A stretch of DNA of 64,000 nt, from assembly GCF_005144415.1 (NCBI RefSeq), contig NZ_SWJE01000023.1, forward strand, positions 1 to 64,000, read 5' to 3'. Shown one piece after another: positions 28,424-37,516 of the stretch. Source of the DNA: Trinickia terrae. GTDB taxonomy: Bacteria; Pseudomonadota; Gammaproteobacteria; Burkholderiales; Burkholderiaceae. The notes beneath the pieces were generated by a model that did not search any database, was not told the origin of the DNA, and saw nothing but the letters and a program-made list of their open reading frames with translations. Positions within the stretch are counted from its first letter, which is position 1. Each line of letters opens with the position of its first letter. Both the position numbers and the translations under genes were made by a program.

Positions 28424-29395
28424 TTACCAAGGCCAGGGAACACGCGTTCCCAGATTCGACTTGTCCGCCCGTTCATAGAGCATCTGCGCCACCGTCAGGT
28501 CCTGCAGGGCGAGGCCTGTCATGTCGAACACGGTGATGTCCTCGGGCCGGCGACTCACCTTCTCCGGCGCCGCCAGCACGTCGCCGAGTTCCGCGCAGGC
28601 GACATCCGGCGTCCATTGCGCCTCGCCGATCTGGCGAGCCTGGACGCGATCGTCGACGAACAGCCGAACGCGCTCGAGCATGCCCTCCGGCAATTCGCGC
28701 TTGCCCTTGGTATCCGCGCCGACGCAATTCAGATGCGTGCCGGGTTGGACGGCGTCCGCGCTGAACAGCGCGCCGCCGCCCGGTGTCGCCGTGATGACGA
28801 TGTCGCTCGCAGAGACCGCTTCGTTCGCGTCCGTAGCGTGGGAAATCTCGCATCGATCGCTGAAGCAGGACTCGAAGCCCGCATCGGCGGCGCGCGCCGC
28901 GGTGAGATAGCGGATGGACGCGATCGCCGGAATCATGTGGAGCGCAAACATGACCTGAATCCGCGCCTGGACGCCCGTGCCGAATACGCAAAGACGGCGG
29001 CTCCCGGGCCGGGCCAGCGCGCGCAGCCCCAGGCCGCCGGCCGCGCCCGTGCGCATCGTCGTGATGGCGTTGCCGTCGATCACGCAGAGCGGGCGGCCCG
29101 TCGCCGGATCGATCAGCATGATTGTCGCTTGATGAGGCTCGCTGCCTTGGCTCCGATTCGACGGCCAGAAACCCGCCGCCTTGAATCCCAGCAGCGATTC
29201 CGACTGGACATCGCCGGCCTTGATGCCGAACACGCCGCCGGTCCTCAAAGACTCGCGGATCAACGGAAACACCCGCCCCTCACCCAGCCGGTGCAGCTCG
29301 AACGCACGCTCGACGGCCGTCAACACGTCGCCGGTAGTGAGAAGGCTCTCGACCACGTCCTTGTCGAGCAGCAGCAGTTGGGCATCACTTCGCAT
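28424..29395 (-). CDS. ornithine cyclodeaminase/mu-crystallin family reductase (BhcD-like)
   Basis: 323 residues from ATG 29395, whose first 11 bp overlap the end of the regulator gene (translational coupling). NAD(P)-binding block LCVFGTGVQARIQVMFAL, substrate-side blocks GIKAGDVQ, ITTMRTGAAGG and DMTGLALQDLTVA. The family contains ornithine cyclodeaminase, DauB-type imine reductase and iminosuccinate reductase (BhcD). Next to BhcB- and BhcC-like enzymes, iminosuccinate (to aspartate) is the attractive substrate. It is convergent with the aldolase-like gene. Confidence 0.85.
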   Translation of the reverse strand: MRSDAQLLLLDKDVVESLLTTGDVLTAVERAFELHRLGEGRVFPLIRESLRTGGVFGIKAGDVQSESLLGFKAAGFWPSNRSQGSEPHQATIMLIDPATGRPLCVIDGNAITTMRTGAAGGLGLRALARPGSRRLCVFGTGVQARIQVMFALHMIPAIASIRYLTAARAADAGFESCFSDRCEISHATDANEAVSASDIVITATPGGGALFSADAVQPGTHLNCVGADTKGKRELPEGMLERVRLFVDDRVQARQIGEAQWTPDVACAELGDVLAAPEKVSRRPEDITVFDMTGLALQDLTVAQMLYERADKSNLGTRVPWPW

Positions 29396-30017
29396 CGTTG
29401 TACACCGTCGCACGTGAAACGCCGAGGTGCTGGGCGATGATCTCCATCGAGCGGCGCACCTCCAGATATCCCGCTTCCTTGAGTTCCTGCATCAGCTCCC
29501 GGCGCTGTTCGATCTTGAGCATGTGCGGCGTCGTCGCGAGATTCATCGCGAACGTGTCGATGCGCTCGCGAATCGCGTCCGCGTTGGCGGGGTCCAGCGT
29601 CTCCTTGACCGGCGCGCCTTCCACGCTGCAAAACTGGTTCAGCATGCCCTGTATGCCGCGAAACAGCGTGACGTCGACGTTCAGGCACAGCGCGGCGACG
29701 TAGCGCCCCGTGGCGTCCTTGATGCCGATCGAGGTGCTCTTCGCCGTGCGGCCGTCGGCGAACCGGTTGGGGTAGTTCGCGAGGAGCTGGGGAAAGTTGT
29801 CGTCGGCAATTCGCGCGAGGCCGAGTTCAGTCGTCGGATCGCCAACCGACCTTCCCGAGAGGTTGTTGTGGATCGCCAGGATCGAATGCTTGGGCGTGCG
29901 CAGATCATGGACCACGACCTCGGTGAATGGCGCAAACATCTCGCCAAGCCCTTGCGCGATGCACTGGACTTGCTCCAGCAGGGACTCCTGCTCCGACTTG
30001 GGTTTCTTCCTGGCCAT
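29385..30017 (-). CDS. YheO/DauR-like PAS and helix-turn-helix regulator
   Basis: 210 residues from ATG 30017; longer starts read through the promoter region. N-terminal PAS-like YheO domain (FAPFTEVVVHDLRTPKHSIL, SIGIKDATGRYVAALCLNVD) and C-terminal helix-turn-helix (ELKEAGYLEVRRSMEIIAQH, then LGVSRATVYNDAK). DauR of this family controls D-arginine catabolism, including an ornithine-cyclodeaminase-like enzyme. Here it is co-transcribed with such an enzyme and probably senses an amino acid. Confidence 0.9.
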   Translation of the reverse strand: MARKKPKSEQESLLEQVQCIAQGLGEMFAPFTEVVVHDLRTPKHSILAIHNNLSGRSVGDPTTELGLARIADDNFPQLLANYPNRFADGRTAKSTSIGIKDATGRYVAALCLNVDVTLFRGIQGMLNQFCSVEGAPVKETLDPANADAIRERIDTFAMNLATTPHMLKIEQRRELMQELKEAGYLEVRRSMEIIAQHLGVSRATVYNDAK

Positions 30018-30152
30018 ATTAGACGGTTTATCTAAGTTTGACCGTATTGTATAGATACTTCGACGAGGCCGCACCCACGCCCTTAAAAACACATCGCGCC
30101 ATTTCGTCTAACCAATGCGGCACGACACCGCTCGCGACATTGGGGGAACGAC

Positions 30153-33100
30153 ATGGCCGACATCAGAGTGCTCATGGTTACCGACGGCAATTTCTTCAAC
30201 TACGGCCCGCAAACGGCCTCGAAATACGACTCAAGCTGCTTCTCGCTGGTCACCCTGGTCGACGCGCTCAACGATCCGGCCAACGTCCCGTCGATTCAGG
30301 TCGACACCGCGCACCGGCGCGGCGCGAAGTTCGCCGGCGCCGATCCCGACACTTCGCAGAACCTGACCTACCCCGGCGATTTCGTCTTCACCGACATCCC
30401 CGACCTCTCGGTCTACGACGTCATCTGGCTGATCGCCGACGAGGGATACAACGGCGGCCAATTCGCCCAGTGGAATTCCAACATCACGCCCGACGAGCAA
30501 ATCGCCATCGCCGATTTCATGGCGGGGGGCGGCGGCGTCTTCGCGGTAGGCGATCACGACGGCCTCGGCGCATGCATGTGCGGCGGGCTGCCGCGCATCC
30601 GGACGATGCGCAAATGGTTCGAGTGGGACCACGTGTTCACCGATCCCGCGACGAACCAGGTCTTCATGCCGAACTGGTCCGTCGGCGGCGACGGGACCTC
30701 GCCCGGCTACCTGCCGCCGTCGAACCCGAACTATCCGGGCATGACCGACCGCTTCGACACGCTGCAGCCCGACGCCACCCTGTTCGGCGGGCAGCAGGTC
30801 TATTTCTTCTGGGACCAGTCCGATCCGATCCCGCAAACGCTGATGGATGCGGGCGGCAATCCGCTGACCACGTCGCCCGATCCGATCCATGCCGTGCTGC
30901 GCGGCGCGGCCGGCGTCGCGATCGCCGATTTTCCGGATCACATGCACGAAGGCGAGGCGACCGATTTCTCGACGATCCTCGCCAACGGCACGCCCTTCAA
31001 CCCGAACGATGCCGGGGGCAATCCGAACCTGCTGTCGTTCACGGACAAGAACAACCACGCGCATGCGTACCCGGAGTTCCCGAATCCGGGCGGCTATCAG
31101 CCGACGCCCGAGATCATCGCGTACGGCAAGGACGTCGGGCATGCGACCTACGACGGCCCTCAGCCTCCGGGCGAGATGCCCAACTTCAAGGCGACCAACG
31201 AAAAGGTGCACGGAACGATCAGCGTCTATGACGGCTATGGCGCCGGCGTCGGCCGCATCGTGACGGGCTCGACGTTCCACCACTATCTCGACAAGAACCT
31301 GATCGGCGACCCGCATTCCGATACCATGCCGGGACCGCCGACCAACACGACCCAGGGCCTCTCGCCTGCCACGCTCGACCCGATCAGGCAGTTCTACGTG
31401 AACGTCGTCACGTGGCTCGCGCGGCGCAATCCGGCGTTCCACTTCTGGACGCTGAAGAACACCTTCGGCGCCGACGAGGTCCAGAGCGCCGCAACGAGCG
31501 GCAAGAACTTCCCCGATGCGTTCTATCTCGCGGTCGAGGGATTCGCGCCCAGCGTGGTCGGCAACCCGCAGATCCACCTGTCGGGACCGTTCGCGGCAAC
31601 GGGCGCCCAGTTTCAGCAAGGCTCGGCCATCTACAGCGGCAACCCCAACACGCCGCAGCGCGTCCTGTTCAAGTTCACGGTGCTGTCGATACCCGGCGGG
31701 GCGTTTCCGTCCCACGGCTCGGCCCCGGCGATTTATCCGCTCGAGGCCAGCATCGCGTTCGGATCGAACACGTTCAGCGCGGTGACGCTGTTCGAGCTCG
31801 CGGCCGGCGCGGACCCGTATTTCACCAACGTCGACGCGAGCACCAACCCGCCCAACGCGTTCTATCTGAGCCAGGACCTGCGCGTCTTCCAGGTCGTGCC
31901 GGACCTGAACCAGGTGCCGTTCATCAACTTCCCCGGCGGCGCCGGCGCGCCCTTCGCCTACGTCGGCGATCTGCTGTCCTACCTGAACGATCCGTCGAAC
32001 GGCTACACGCAGCAAGGCGGCACTGATCCGTTCCAGACGCTGAACGAGCAGAACGACCTGATCGAGGATTCGTCGGTGTCGAACAAGGTGCTGGGCCCCG
32101 ACATGCAGACCCACACGGCCTATAACTTCGCGATCGCGCGAGTGCGGTTGAGGGGCTCGGGCTCTACGGCGAGCAACGTCAAGGTGTTCTTCCGGATGTT
32201 CGCGACGCAGTCGAACGATACCGACTACGATCCGCAGACCACCTACCTGAGCACCTACGATGCCCTGAACCTGCCGGACAAGCCGCTCAAAGGCGTGAAC
32301 GCCACGGTCTCTCCGCCCGACAGCCTCACGTTCCCGTTCTTCGCCACGAGCGGCGGCGCGGGCGACTACGACCAGGGCCAGGGCGGCAGCTCGGGCGCCA
32401 ACGAGGCGACGATCAACAGTACGAGCAACAACGAGACCTATCGCTATTTCGGCTGCTACCTGAACGTCGGCGACCTGCCGCCCGATTCGCTGCCGGGCAC
32501 GCATCATTGCCTCGTCGCGCAGATCGCCTACGACGGCGCGCCGCTCCTCAACTCGAGCGGCATCACGCTGAGCCCGGAAAACACCGACAAGCTCGCGCAA
32601 CGCAACCTGCAGGTGACGTGGTCCGGCAATCCGGGCGGCCCGGCCACGCACCGCATTCCGCAAACCTTCGACAACAAGCCGAGCCTGCGCACCGGTCACG
32701 CGGTGACCACCGTGCCGGGCTATCCCGACGAGCTGATGATCGACTGGGGCAATACGCCGAAGGGCAGCGTCGCCAGCATCTATTGGCCGCAGGTCGACTC
32801 GCTCGACGTGGTGCGGCTGTCGATGCTGCAGTACGCGGATGTTCCCTGGACGGCCACCGACGAGCACACGGTGCAATGCACGGTCGAGCATCCGGTCACG
32901 TATCTGCCGATCCCGTTCGGCGCCGGGGCGAGCTTCGCGGGCCTGTTCACGATCGACCTGCCGATCGGCGTAAAGGCCGGGCAGCAGTTCAATATCGTGG
33001 TGCGCCGCGTGCGCAGCCGGCAGGCGCCGCTTCTCGCCGGCAAGCCTGGCATCGTCGCCCAGGCGGCGCGCACGGAGAGCGAGCGCAAGCCGCCGGTCAC

Positions 33101-33647
33101 GGACTGGCGCTACATCGTCGGCACCTTCCAGGTGACGATCCCGGTCTCGCTGGAGGAGCCGCTGCTCTGGCCCGAGGAAAACACGCTGGCGATCATGAAG
33201 TGGCGCTTGCTGAACACGGCGGCGACGAGCCGCTGGCATCCGGTCCTGCAGCGCTATGTGTCGTACCTCGTAGGACGCGTCAACGGCTTCGGCGGCAAGG
33301 CCGGTGCGATTCCGGCGTCGCCGGACGGCGCGCCGGCGCCCGGCCCGGGGCTGGGTCAAGGCGAGTGTGGCGGGAAGCTCGTGCCGTGCCCGAGCCGTGG
33401 GCCAGGCGAGTGCGGCGGGGAACTCATGCAATGCCGCGGGAAGGTCTGCGAAGTGCTGTTCGATTGCTTCGGGGACTTCGAGGGCTTCATCCTCGAAAGC
33501 TGCTCCGGCACGCATCGCTTCACGACGTGCGAATCCGGCATCGCCGATGTCGTGCTGCGCGCATGCCGCGAGCGGCTCGTGCTGACGGTGTTCTTCGAGC
33601 GCGGGACCAGGGACAGGATCCGGCAGTTGATCGTCACCTGCTGCTGA
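30153..33647 (+). CDS. 1164-residue protein of unknown function with ThuA-like N-terminus
   Basis: No signal peptide. Residues 1 to about 400 look like a ThuA/glutamine-amidotransferase-like fold (IRVLMVTDGNFFNYGP, YDVIWLIADEGYNGGQ, IADFMAGGGGVFAVGDHDG, later THHYLDKNL-like FHHYLDKNL). Long Pro/Gly/Asn-rich beta regions follow (about 400-1060). A Pro/Gly linker then carries the repeat GECGGKL / GECGGEL, and the last 60 residues form a small domain starting FGDFEGFIL. The start has a GGGG-rich site upstream. Standing alone, it is divergent from the YheO-type regulator. I know no characterised relative of this architecture. Confidence 0.85.
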   Translation: MADIRVLMVTDGNFFNYGPQTASKYDSSCFSLVTLVDALNDPANVPSIQVDTAHRRGAKFAGADPDTSQNLTYPGDFVFTDIPDLSVYDVIWLIADEGYNGGQFAQWNSNITPDEQIAIADFMAGGGGVFAVGDHDGLGACMCGGLPRIRTMRKWFEWDHVFTDPATNQVFMPNWSVGGDGTSPGYLPPSNPNYPGMTDRFDTLQPDATLFGGQQVYFFWDQSDPIPQTLMDAGGNPLTTSPDPIHAVLRGAAGVAIADFPDHMHEGEATDFSTILANGTPFNPNDAGGNPNLLSFTDKNNHAHAYPEFPNPGGYQPTPEIIAYGKDVGHATYDGPQPPGEMPNFKATNEKVHGTISVYDGYGAGVGRIVTGSTFHHYLDKNLIGDPHSDTMPGPPTNTTQGLSPATLDPIRQFYVNVVTWLARRNPAFHFWTLKNTFGADEVQSAATSGKNFPDAFYLAVEGFAPSVVGNPQIHLSGPFAATGAQFQQGSAIYSGNPNTPQRVLFKFTVLSIPGGAFPSHGSAPAIYPLEASIAFGSNTFSAVTLFELAAGADPYFTNVDASTNPPNAFYLSQDLRVFQVVPDLNQVPFINFPGGAGAPFAYVGDLLSYLNDPSNGYTQQGGTDPFQTLNEQNDLIEDSSVSNKVLGPDMQTHTAYNFAIARVRLRGSGSTASNVKVFFRMFATQSNDTDYDPQTTYLSTYDALNLPDKPLKGVNATVSPPDSLTFPFFATSGGAGDYDQGQGGSSGANEATINSTSNNETYRYFGCYLNVGDLPPDSLPGTHHCLVAQIAYDGAPLLNSSGITLSPENTDKLAQRNLQVTWSGNPGGPATHRIPQTFDNKPSLRTGHAVTTVPGYPDELMIDWGNTPKGSVASIYWPQVDSLDVVRLSMLQYADVPWTATDEHTVQCTVEHPVTYLPIPFGAGASFAGLFTIDLPIGVKAGQQFNIVVRRVRSRQAPLLAGKPGIVAQAARTESERKPPVTDWRYIVGTFQVTIPVSLEEPLLWPEENTLAIMKWRLLNTAATSRWHPVLQRYVSYLVGRVNGFGGKAGAIPASPDGAPAPGPGLGQGECGGKLVPCPSRGPGECGGELMQCRGKVCEVLFDCFGDFEGFILESCSGTHRFTTCESGIADVVLRACRERLVLTVFFERGTRDRIRQLIVTCC

Positions 33648-33771
33648 GCGGATGGGGCGCCTGCGGCTTCGTCAGCGCCGGCGCCCTGCCCTCACATGTC
33701 CTGGCTGCGCTCCAGCCGGTACCCGTGGTTGTAGAGCGTGGTGCCGCGCCATGCAGCCGATGCCACCAGCG

Positions 33772-35937
33772 TCAGAGCTTGACCCGCAGCCGCGCCCACG
33801 CGGTGCGCCCCGGCTCCATCACCGGCGTGTTCGCCGGAAAGCCGAAGCCCGCGTTGCCGGCCAGGTTCAAGTGCTCGTAGTAGGACTTGTTGAGCACGTT
33901 GTCGATGCCGATCGTGAATTGCACCTTCTTGCTGAAGTCGTACTGCGCGTGCAGCGACAGCACGCCGAACCCGGCGCTCGGCCCGAAGTCCTTGCCCACG
34001 ACGTTGCCTTCGCCGAGCGCAACACTGCGCTGCGGCGCCACCACGCGCCACAGCGCGCCAGCGGACCACGCGCGATGCGCGTAGCCGAGCGCGAAGCGCG
34101 CTTCGAGCGGCGGGATCTGCGGCAGCGCTCCGCCCGAATCCGCGTTGTGTCCGTAGGCGTAGGCGAGCGACGTCTCGAAGCGCCACGCTTTCGCCGGACG
34201 CCATGTGCCGCCCACCTCGCTGCCCGCGATGCGCGCGTTCACGTTCGTCGCGCGCGAGGTCGCGCCCATCATGCCCGGCGTGTAGTCGAACAGGATGAAG
34301 TCCTGCACCATGCCCGCGTAGGCCGAGACCCACGCATCGAGCTTCTCGGTCTTGTACTGCGCGCCGACGTCGAGCTGCGTGGTCTTCTCCGGCTGGATCG
34401 AAGAAAACGCGTTGACCGATCCCGCCGGCCCCTGCTTCGGCGAAAACAGCTCCCAATAGTCGGGGAAGCGCTCGGAATGGCCGATCCCCGCGTACCACAT
34501 CGCGGGCGTGCCGGCGAGGTCCTGCTCGTAGCGCGCGAAGCCGCTCGGCAGGTAGTTCACGCGCTCGCCGCCGAAGGTCGGGTTGGGCTTCGTCATCCCC
34601 ATCATGCCGCTGACGGTCGGGCGATCGTCGCGCGCGGACGAGCGATCGACGCGCAGGCCCGCGATCGCGCGCTTCGTCTCGCTCAGGTCCCAGGTCAGCT
34701 CGCCGAATGCGCCGATGTTCCACATCGTCGCGTTGGCGCGCCACGGCTGGCTGCCGTAGTCGACCGACGCCGCGCCCATCATCGCCATCGCCGAGCGCGA
34801 ATCGAGCTTGTTCGCCTGCACGTCGACGCCGGTCACGAGCGTCAGCGGGTCCGCCAGGTTCAGCGTGGCCGCGACGCGTCCGCCCGCGGTGCGGCGGCGC
34901 ACCTCGGAGGCCATCGGCATCGGCATGCTGCTCAACGGGTCCGGAGCGCGCAGCGTGTAGTTGTCCATCACGTGATCGGCTTCGTTGTAGTAGACCTGCG
35001 CCTCGATGCGCTGGATCACGTCGTTGATGTGCTTCTTGTCGAAGCGCAAACCGAAGGTCTCGCGACGGAAATGCACGCCGTCCATGCTACGCCCGGCGTA
35101 CTTCGCGTAGCCGTCGCCGGTGCCGGCGGTCAGCTCGAGACGCGTGTTCGCGTCGGGCGTGATGCCGATCGCCGCGTCGGCATTCCACTTGTCCCATTGC
35201 GACGGCACCGCGTTGCCGTCGCCGTCCTTGTAGTCCTGCGAGTGCGCGTGGTTCGCGATGATGCGCGCGTACATGTCCTGCGTGCCCGCCGCAAGATCGG
35301 CGTTCTGGTCGTTGCGGCCGTACGAGCCGCCTACCAGGCTGCCGTCGAAGCGCATGCCGGGCGCGTCGAAGCGCGGCGTGTCGCGCTCGAACGCCACCGT
35401 GCCCGCGGATGCACCCGGGCCGTAGATCACCGTTTCCGGGCCTTTGATGACAGTGACCTTGTCATAGCTCTCGGGCGAGATGTAGGAGGCCGGCGCGTCC
35501 ATGCGGCCCGGGCAGGCGCCTTGCAGCGCGGCGCCGTTCGTCAGGATGCCGAGCCGCGAGCCGAACATCCCGCGCAGCACCAGATCGCCGTTCGTGCCGC
35601 CGCTTCGAACGGTCGCGAAACCGGGGATCGTCTTCAGGTAATCGGCGCCGTCGCTCGCCGGCAGCGGCTGGCGCGGCGTCTTCGGATCGGTGACGACGGT
35701 GAGCGGATTCATCGGTGGGGCCGCGAGGACTTCGATCGGCGGCAGCGAGGTTTCCTGCGCCGACGGTGTCGATGCCGCAGCCGGCGCGGAGGCAACTACC
35801 GTTTGTGCGCGGGCAAGATTGACTGAGCCGGCCGCGAGCGACAGCACGGCAAGAGTGATGATGCGCCGACGGAACCAACGCCCGCGGGACGGCGCGGAAA
35901 ACGAAGCGGACGAGAGCGAAAAGCGATTCGAAGACAT
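33772..35937 (-). CDS. OprC-like TonB-dependent copper receptor
   Basis: 721 residues from ATG 35937; ATGs at 35958 and 36000 are also open. Signal-type segment (RRIITLAVLSLAAGSVNLARA), plug domain (DYLKTIPGFATVRSGGTNGD, VTVIKGPETVIYGPGAS), and a beta-barrel ending in the usual aromatic/hydrophobic strand (WARLRVKL). Met-rich patches (SSMPMPMA, MMGMT, PGMMGA) agree with copper binding as known for OprC. It lies downstream of a DUF2946 gene on the same strand, a combination seen in copper loci. Confidence 0.9.
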   Translation of the reverse strand: MSSNRFSLSSASFSAPSRGRWFRRRIITLAVLSLAAGSVNLARAQTVVASAPAAASTPSAQETSLPPIEVLAAPPMNPLTVVTDPKTPRQPLPASDGADYLKTIPGFATVRSGGTNGDLVLRGMFGSRLGILTNGAALQGACPGRMDAPASYISPESYDKVTVIKGPETVIYGPGASAGTVAFERDTPRFDAPGMRFDGSLVGGSYGRNDQNADLAAGTQDMYARIIANHAHSQDYKDGDGNAVPSQWDKWNADAAIGITPDANTRLELTAGTGDGYAKYAGRSMDGVHFRRETFGLRFDKKHINDVIQRIEAQVYYNEADHVMDNYTLRAPDPLSSMPMPMASEVRRRTAGGRVAATLNLADPLTLVTGVDVQANKLDSRSAMAMMGAASVDYGSQPWRANATMWNIGAFGELTWDLSETKRAIAGLRVDRSSARDDRPTVSGMMGMTKPNPTFGGERVNYLPSGFARYEQDLAGTPAMWYAGIGHSERFPDYWELFSPKQGPAGSVNAFSSIQPEKTTQLDVGAQYKTEKLDAWVSAYAGMVQDFILFDYTPGMMGATSRATNVNARIAGSEVGGTWRPAKAWRFETSLAYAYGHNADSGGALPQIPPLEARFALGYAHRAWSAGALWRVVAPQRSVALGEGNVVGKDFGPSAGFGVLSLHAQYDFSKKVQFTIGIDNVLNKSYYEHLNLAGNAGFGFPANTPVMEPGRTAWARLRVKL

Positions 35938-36024
35938 ATTCAGGAACCCAAATAACATCCTCCAGCCGATGTGAACATTGACCGGATAAGCAAATTTCAA
36001 AAGCGGATTGACGAAGAAACGCGC

Positions 36025-36396
36025 TCAGGCGTCGATGGGCGGAGCGCGCGGATAGGCGCTCGGATAGCGGGCGAGCCGCGGCTTGGCGGCGGAAGGAAGC
36101 GAAGTGGCGGATTCAGCGAAGTGCCGGATGCCGGGCAATGCAGGCACAGCGGTCCCGAGCGCGGGACTATGTGCGAACAGGTTGCAGTAGCCACAGGCGT
36201 CGGGGTGCGCGCCATGATGCGCGTGCTGCATCGACATGCTGCCGTGCTGGGCGTGTGAGCCGGCATCGGCGCCGCATATCGGGGAATCGAAACGCGACGC
36301 CCTCGCCTCCAGCTGCGACACGAGCGGCGCAAGAACGGTGAGCCAGATCGCAAAAATGCCCAGCCAAGCGGTCAATTTTCGGGATCGGCGGAACAT
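36025..36396 (-). CDS. DUF2946 family protein, copper-linked
   Basis: 123 residues. N-terminal hydrophobic helix (LTAWLGIFAIWLTVLAPLVS), then CGADAGSHAQHGSMSMQHAH with several His and Met and the motif DACGYCNLFAHSP: the CxYC pair and His/Met cluster of DUF2946, probably metal binding and facing the periplasm. It precedes the OprC-like gene by about 90 bp and is probably co-transcribed. The 227 bp further upstream hold its promoter but no gene. Confidence 0.85.
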   Translation of the reverse strand: MFRRSRKLTAWLGIFAIWLTVLAPLVSQLEARASRFDSPICGADAGSHAQHGSMSMQHAHHGAHPDACGYCNLFAHSPALGTAVPALPGIRHFAESATSLPSAAKPRLARYPSAYPRAPPIDA

Positions 36397-36623
36397 ACGG
36401 AGATTTAAGGGCGGCGTTGGTATTGGAAGGCGACAAATCTTACATTTTTCTTAATGCGATGAATAGCCGTTTTGGCTATTGAAAACCCGCTGAACAGCAT
36501 CGCGCCGCGGAGGGGCGTGGTGCTCGCGACGATCCGCCGCATACGAAAACGGGGGAGCCGCTAACAAGCTCTCCCTCCCGATAAAAATACATTGCGTTTT
36601 ATACGTATTTTCTGCTCGCCCAA

Positions 36624-36905
36624 TCAGTCGACTGGCTTGATATCGAAATTTTGTTTGTCGACCACCCATCCGCGCCCTTTCTTGCACTGGATCTCAGTAT
36701 GCAGATATGCCTTCATGACAACACTTCGCAGTGGACTGCAAGCGTCGCCCGCCACCAACGTGAAGAGAACCTTTTCTTCTGTATCGCTTTCGGACGCATA
36801 TACAGGGGTACTCTTTGTTGCAACCCATACCTCATGCGCTTTGTTCGAGCAAGCTGCCATCAGAATTCCTATTGCCACTGAGATTGATGAAAGAAGGTTT
36901 TTCAT
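36624..36905 (-). CDS. small lipoprotein, candidate immunity protein
   Basis: 93 residues with a lipoprotein signal (lipobox MAAC, Cys19), so periplasmic. The mature part (EVWVATKSTPVYASESDTEE, CKKGRGWVVDKQNF) resembles an SH3-like small domain. Its ATG overlaps the stop of the upstream effector candidate (ATGA). Order PAAR, enzyme, lipoprotein is the classical arrangement for a periplasm-acting type VI effector with its periplasmic immunity partner. The family is not recognised. Confidence 0.7.
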   Translation of the reverse strand: MKNLLSSISVAIGILMAACSNKAHEVWVATKSTPVYASESDTEEKVLFTLVAGDACSPLRSVVMKAYLHTEIQCKKGRGWVVDKQNFDIKPVD

Positions 36906-37516
36906 GAGCCTTCTTTGGGATAAAAGCGCTTTTCTTTTACTCGCTTGGAGTGAGAAAGGCCAATAGCAATGTCTTTGGGACCGACCATGCCAAAAGCGGA
37001 CCAGCGCGGGTCATAGGCAACGATTCCGACTAAGTTCAGCACATCAGCCACGTTCGACGAACAACTGTTATCCAAAATGCTGTATCCATTTCGTGCTGGA
37101 TCTCCGTTGGTTACTGCCACACGGCGCTTCAGCTCGGCTTCGATCTTCTTCTTTTCCTCGGGGGATACTCGAAGAACGTAACCGACGGAATCACGAAAGC
37201 TTTCTTGGACGGCAACATACTGAGCATATGCTTTTTTTGAATCGTATCCGTCGTGTGCTCGCGAGTACGCTATGCCGTCGACAATAATAGCTACATGTCC
37301 GAATTGTGACCCTCGGCTGATGAGTCGCGAATCGCTGATGATCACCTCGACGCTATCCGTCTCCGTTCGAATCTCCTTTGCTTCGGAATCCGTCGTCGGC
37401 GTCGTCGTTCGACTTGCTATCAAGCGATATTTCACCCCGTCCGGGGAGACGTGAATTTCCTCTGGCATGCCAACTATCCCGCAAAGTATATGTTGAAATT
37501 CATGTTCGACTCTCAC
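36902..37516 (-). CDS. permuted NlpC/P60-like (papain fold) type VI effector candidate
   Basis: 204 residues from GTG 37516, overlapping the PAAR stop (GTGA); an internal ATG (residue 17) is the alternative. His74 in FGHVAIIVDG precedes Cys152 in LDNSCSSNV, the His-before-Cys order of circularly permuted NlpC/P60 (LRAT/YaeF-type) hydrolases. Members cleave peptidoglycan peptides or lipid esters. No signal peptide, as expected for a toxin loaded on a PAAR tip. Composition is AT-richer than the surroundings, suggesting transfer. Confidence 0.7.
   Translation of the reverse strand: MRVEHEFQHILCGIVGMPEEIHVSPDGVKYRLIASRTTTPTTDSEAKEIRTETDSVEVIISDSRLISRGSQFGHVAIIVDGIAYSRAHDGYDSKKAYAQYVAVQESFRDSVGYVLRVSPEEKKKIEAELKRRVAVTNGDPARNGYSILDNSCSSNVADVLNLVGIVAYDPRWSAFGMVGPKDIAIGLSHSKRVKEKRFYPKEGS

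Noticed and set aside
30231-33515. 1094-residue minus-strand frame opposite the ThuA-like gene
   Set aside because: Arg/Val/Gly/Ala-rich without domains; the plus strand has a ribosome-binding site and ordinary protein composition.
36451-36687. 78-residue minus-strand frame downstream of the lipoprotein gene
   Set aside because: Overlaps the lipoprotein gene in another frame and has no ribosome-binding site or recognisable sequence.
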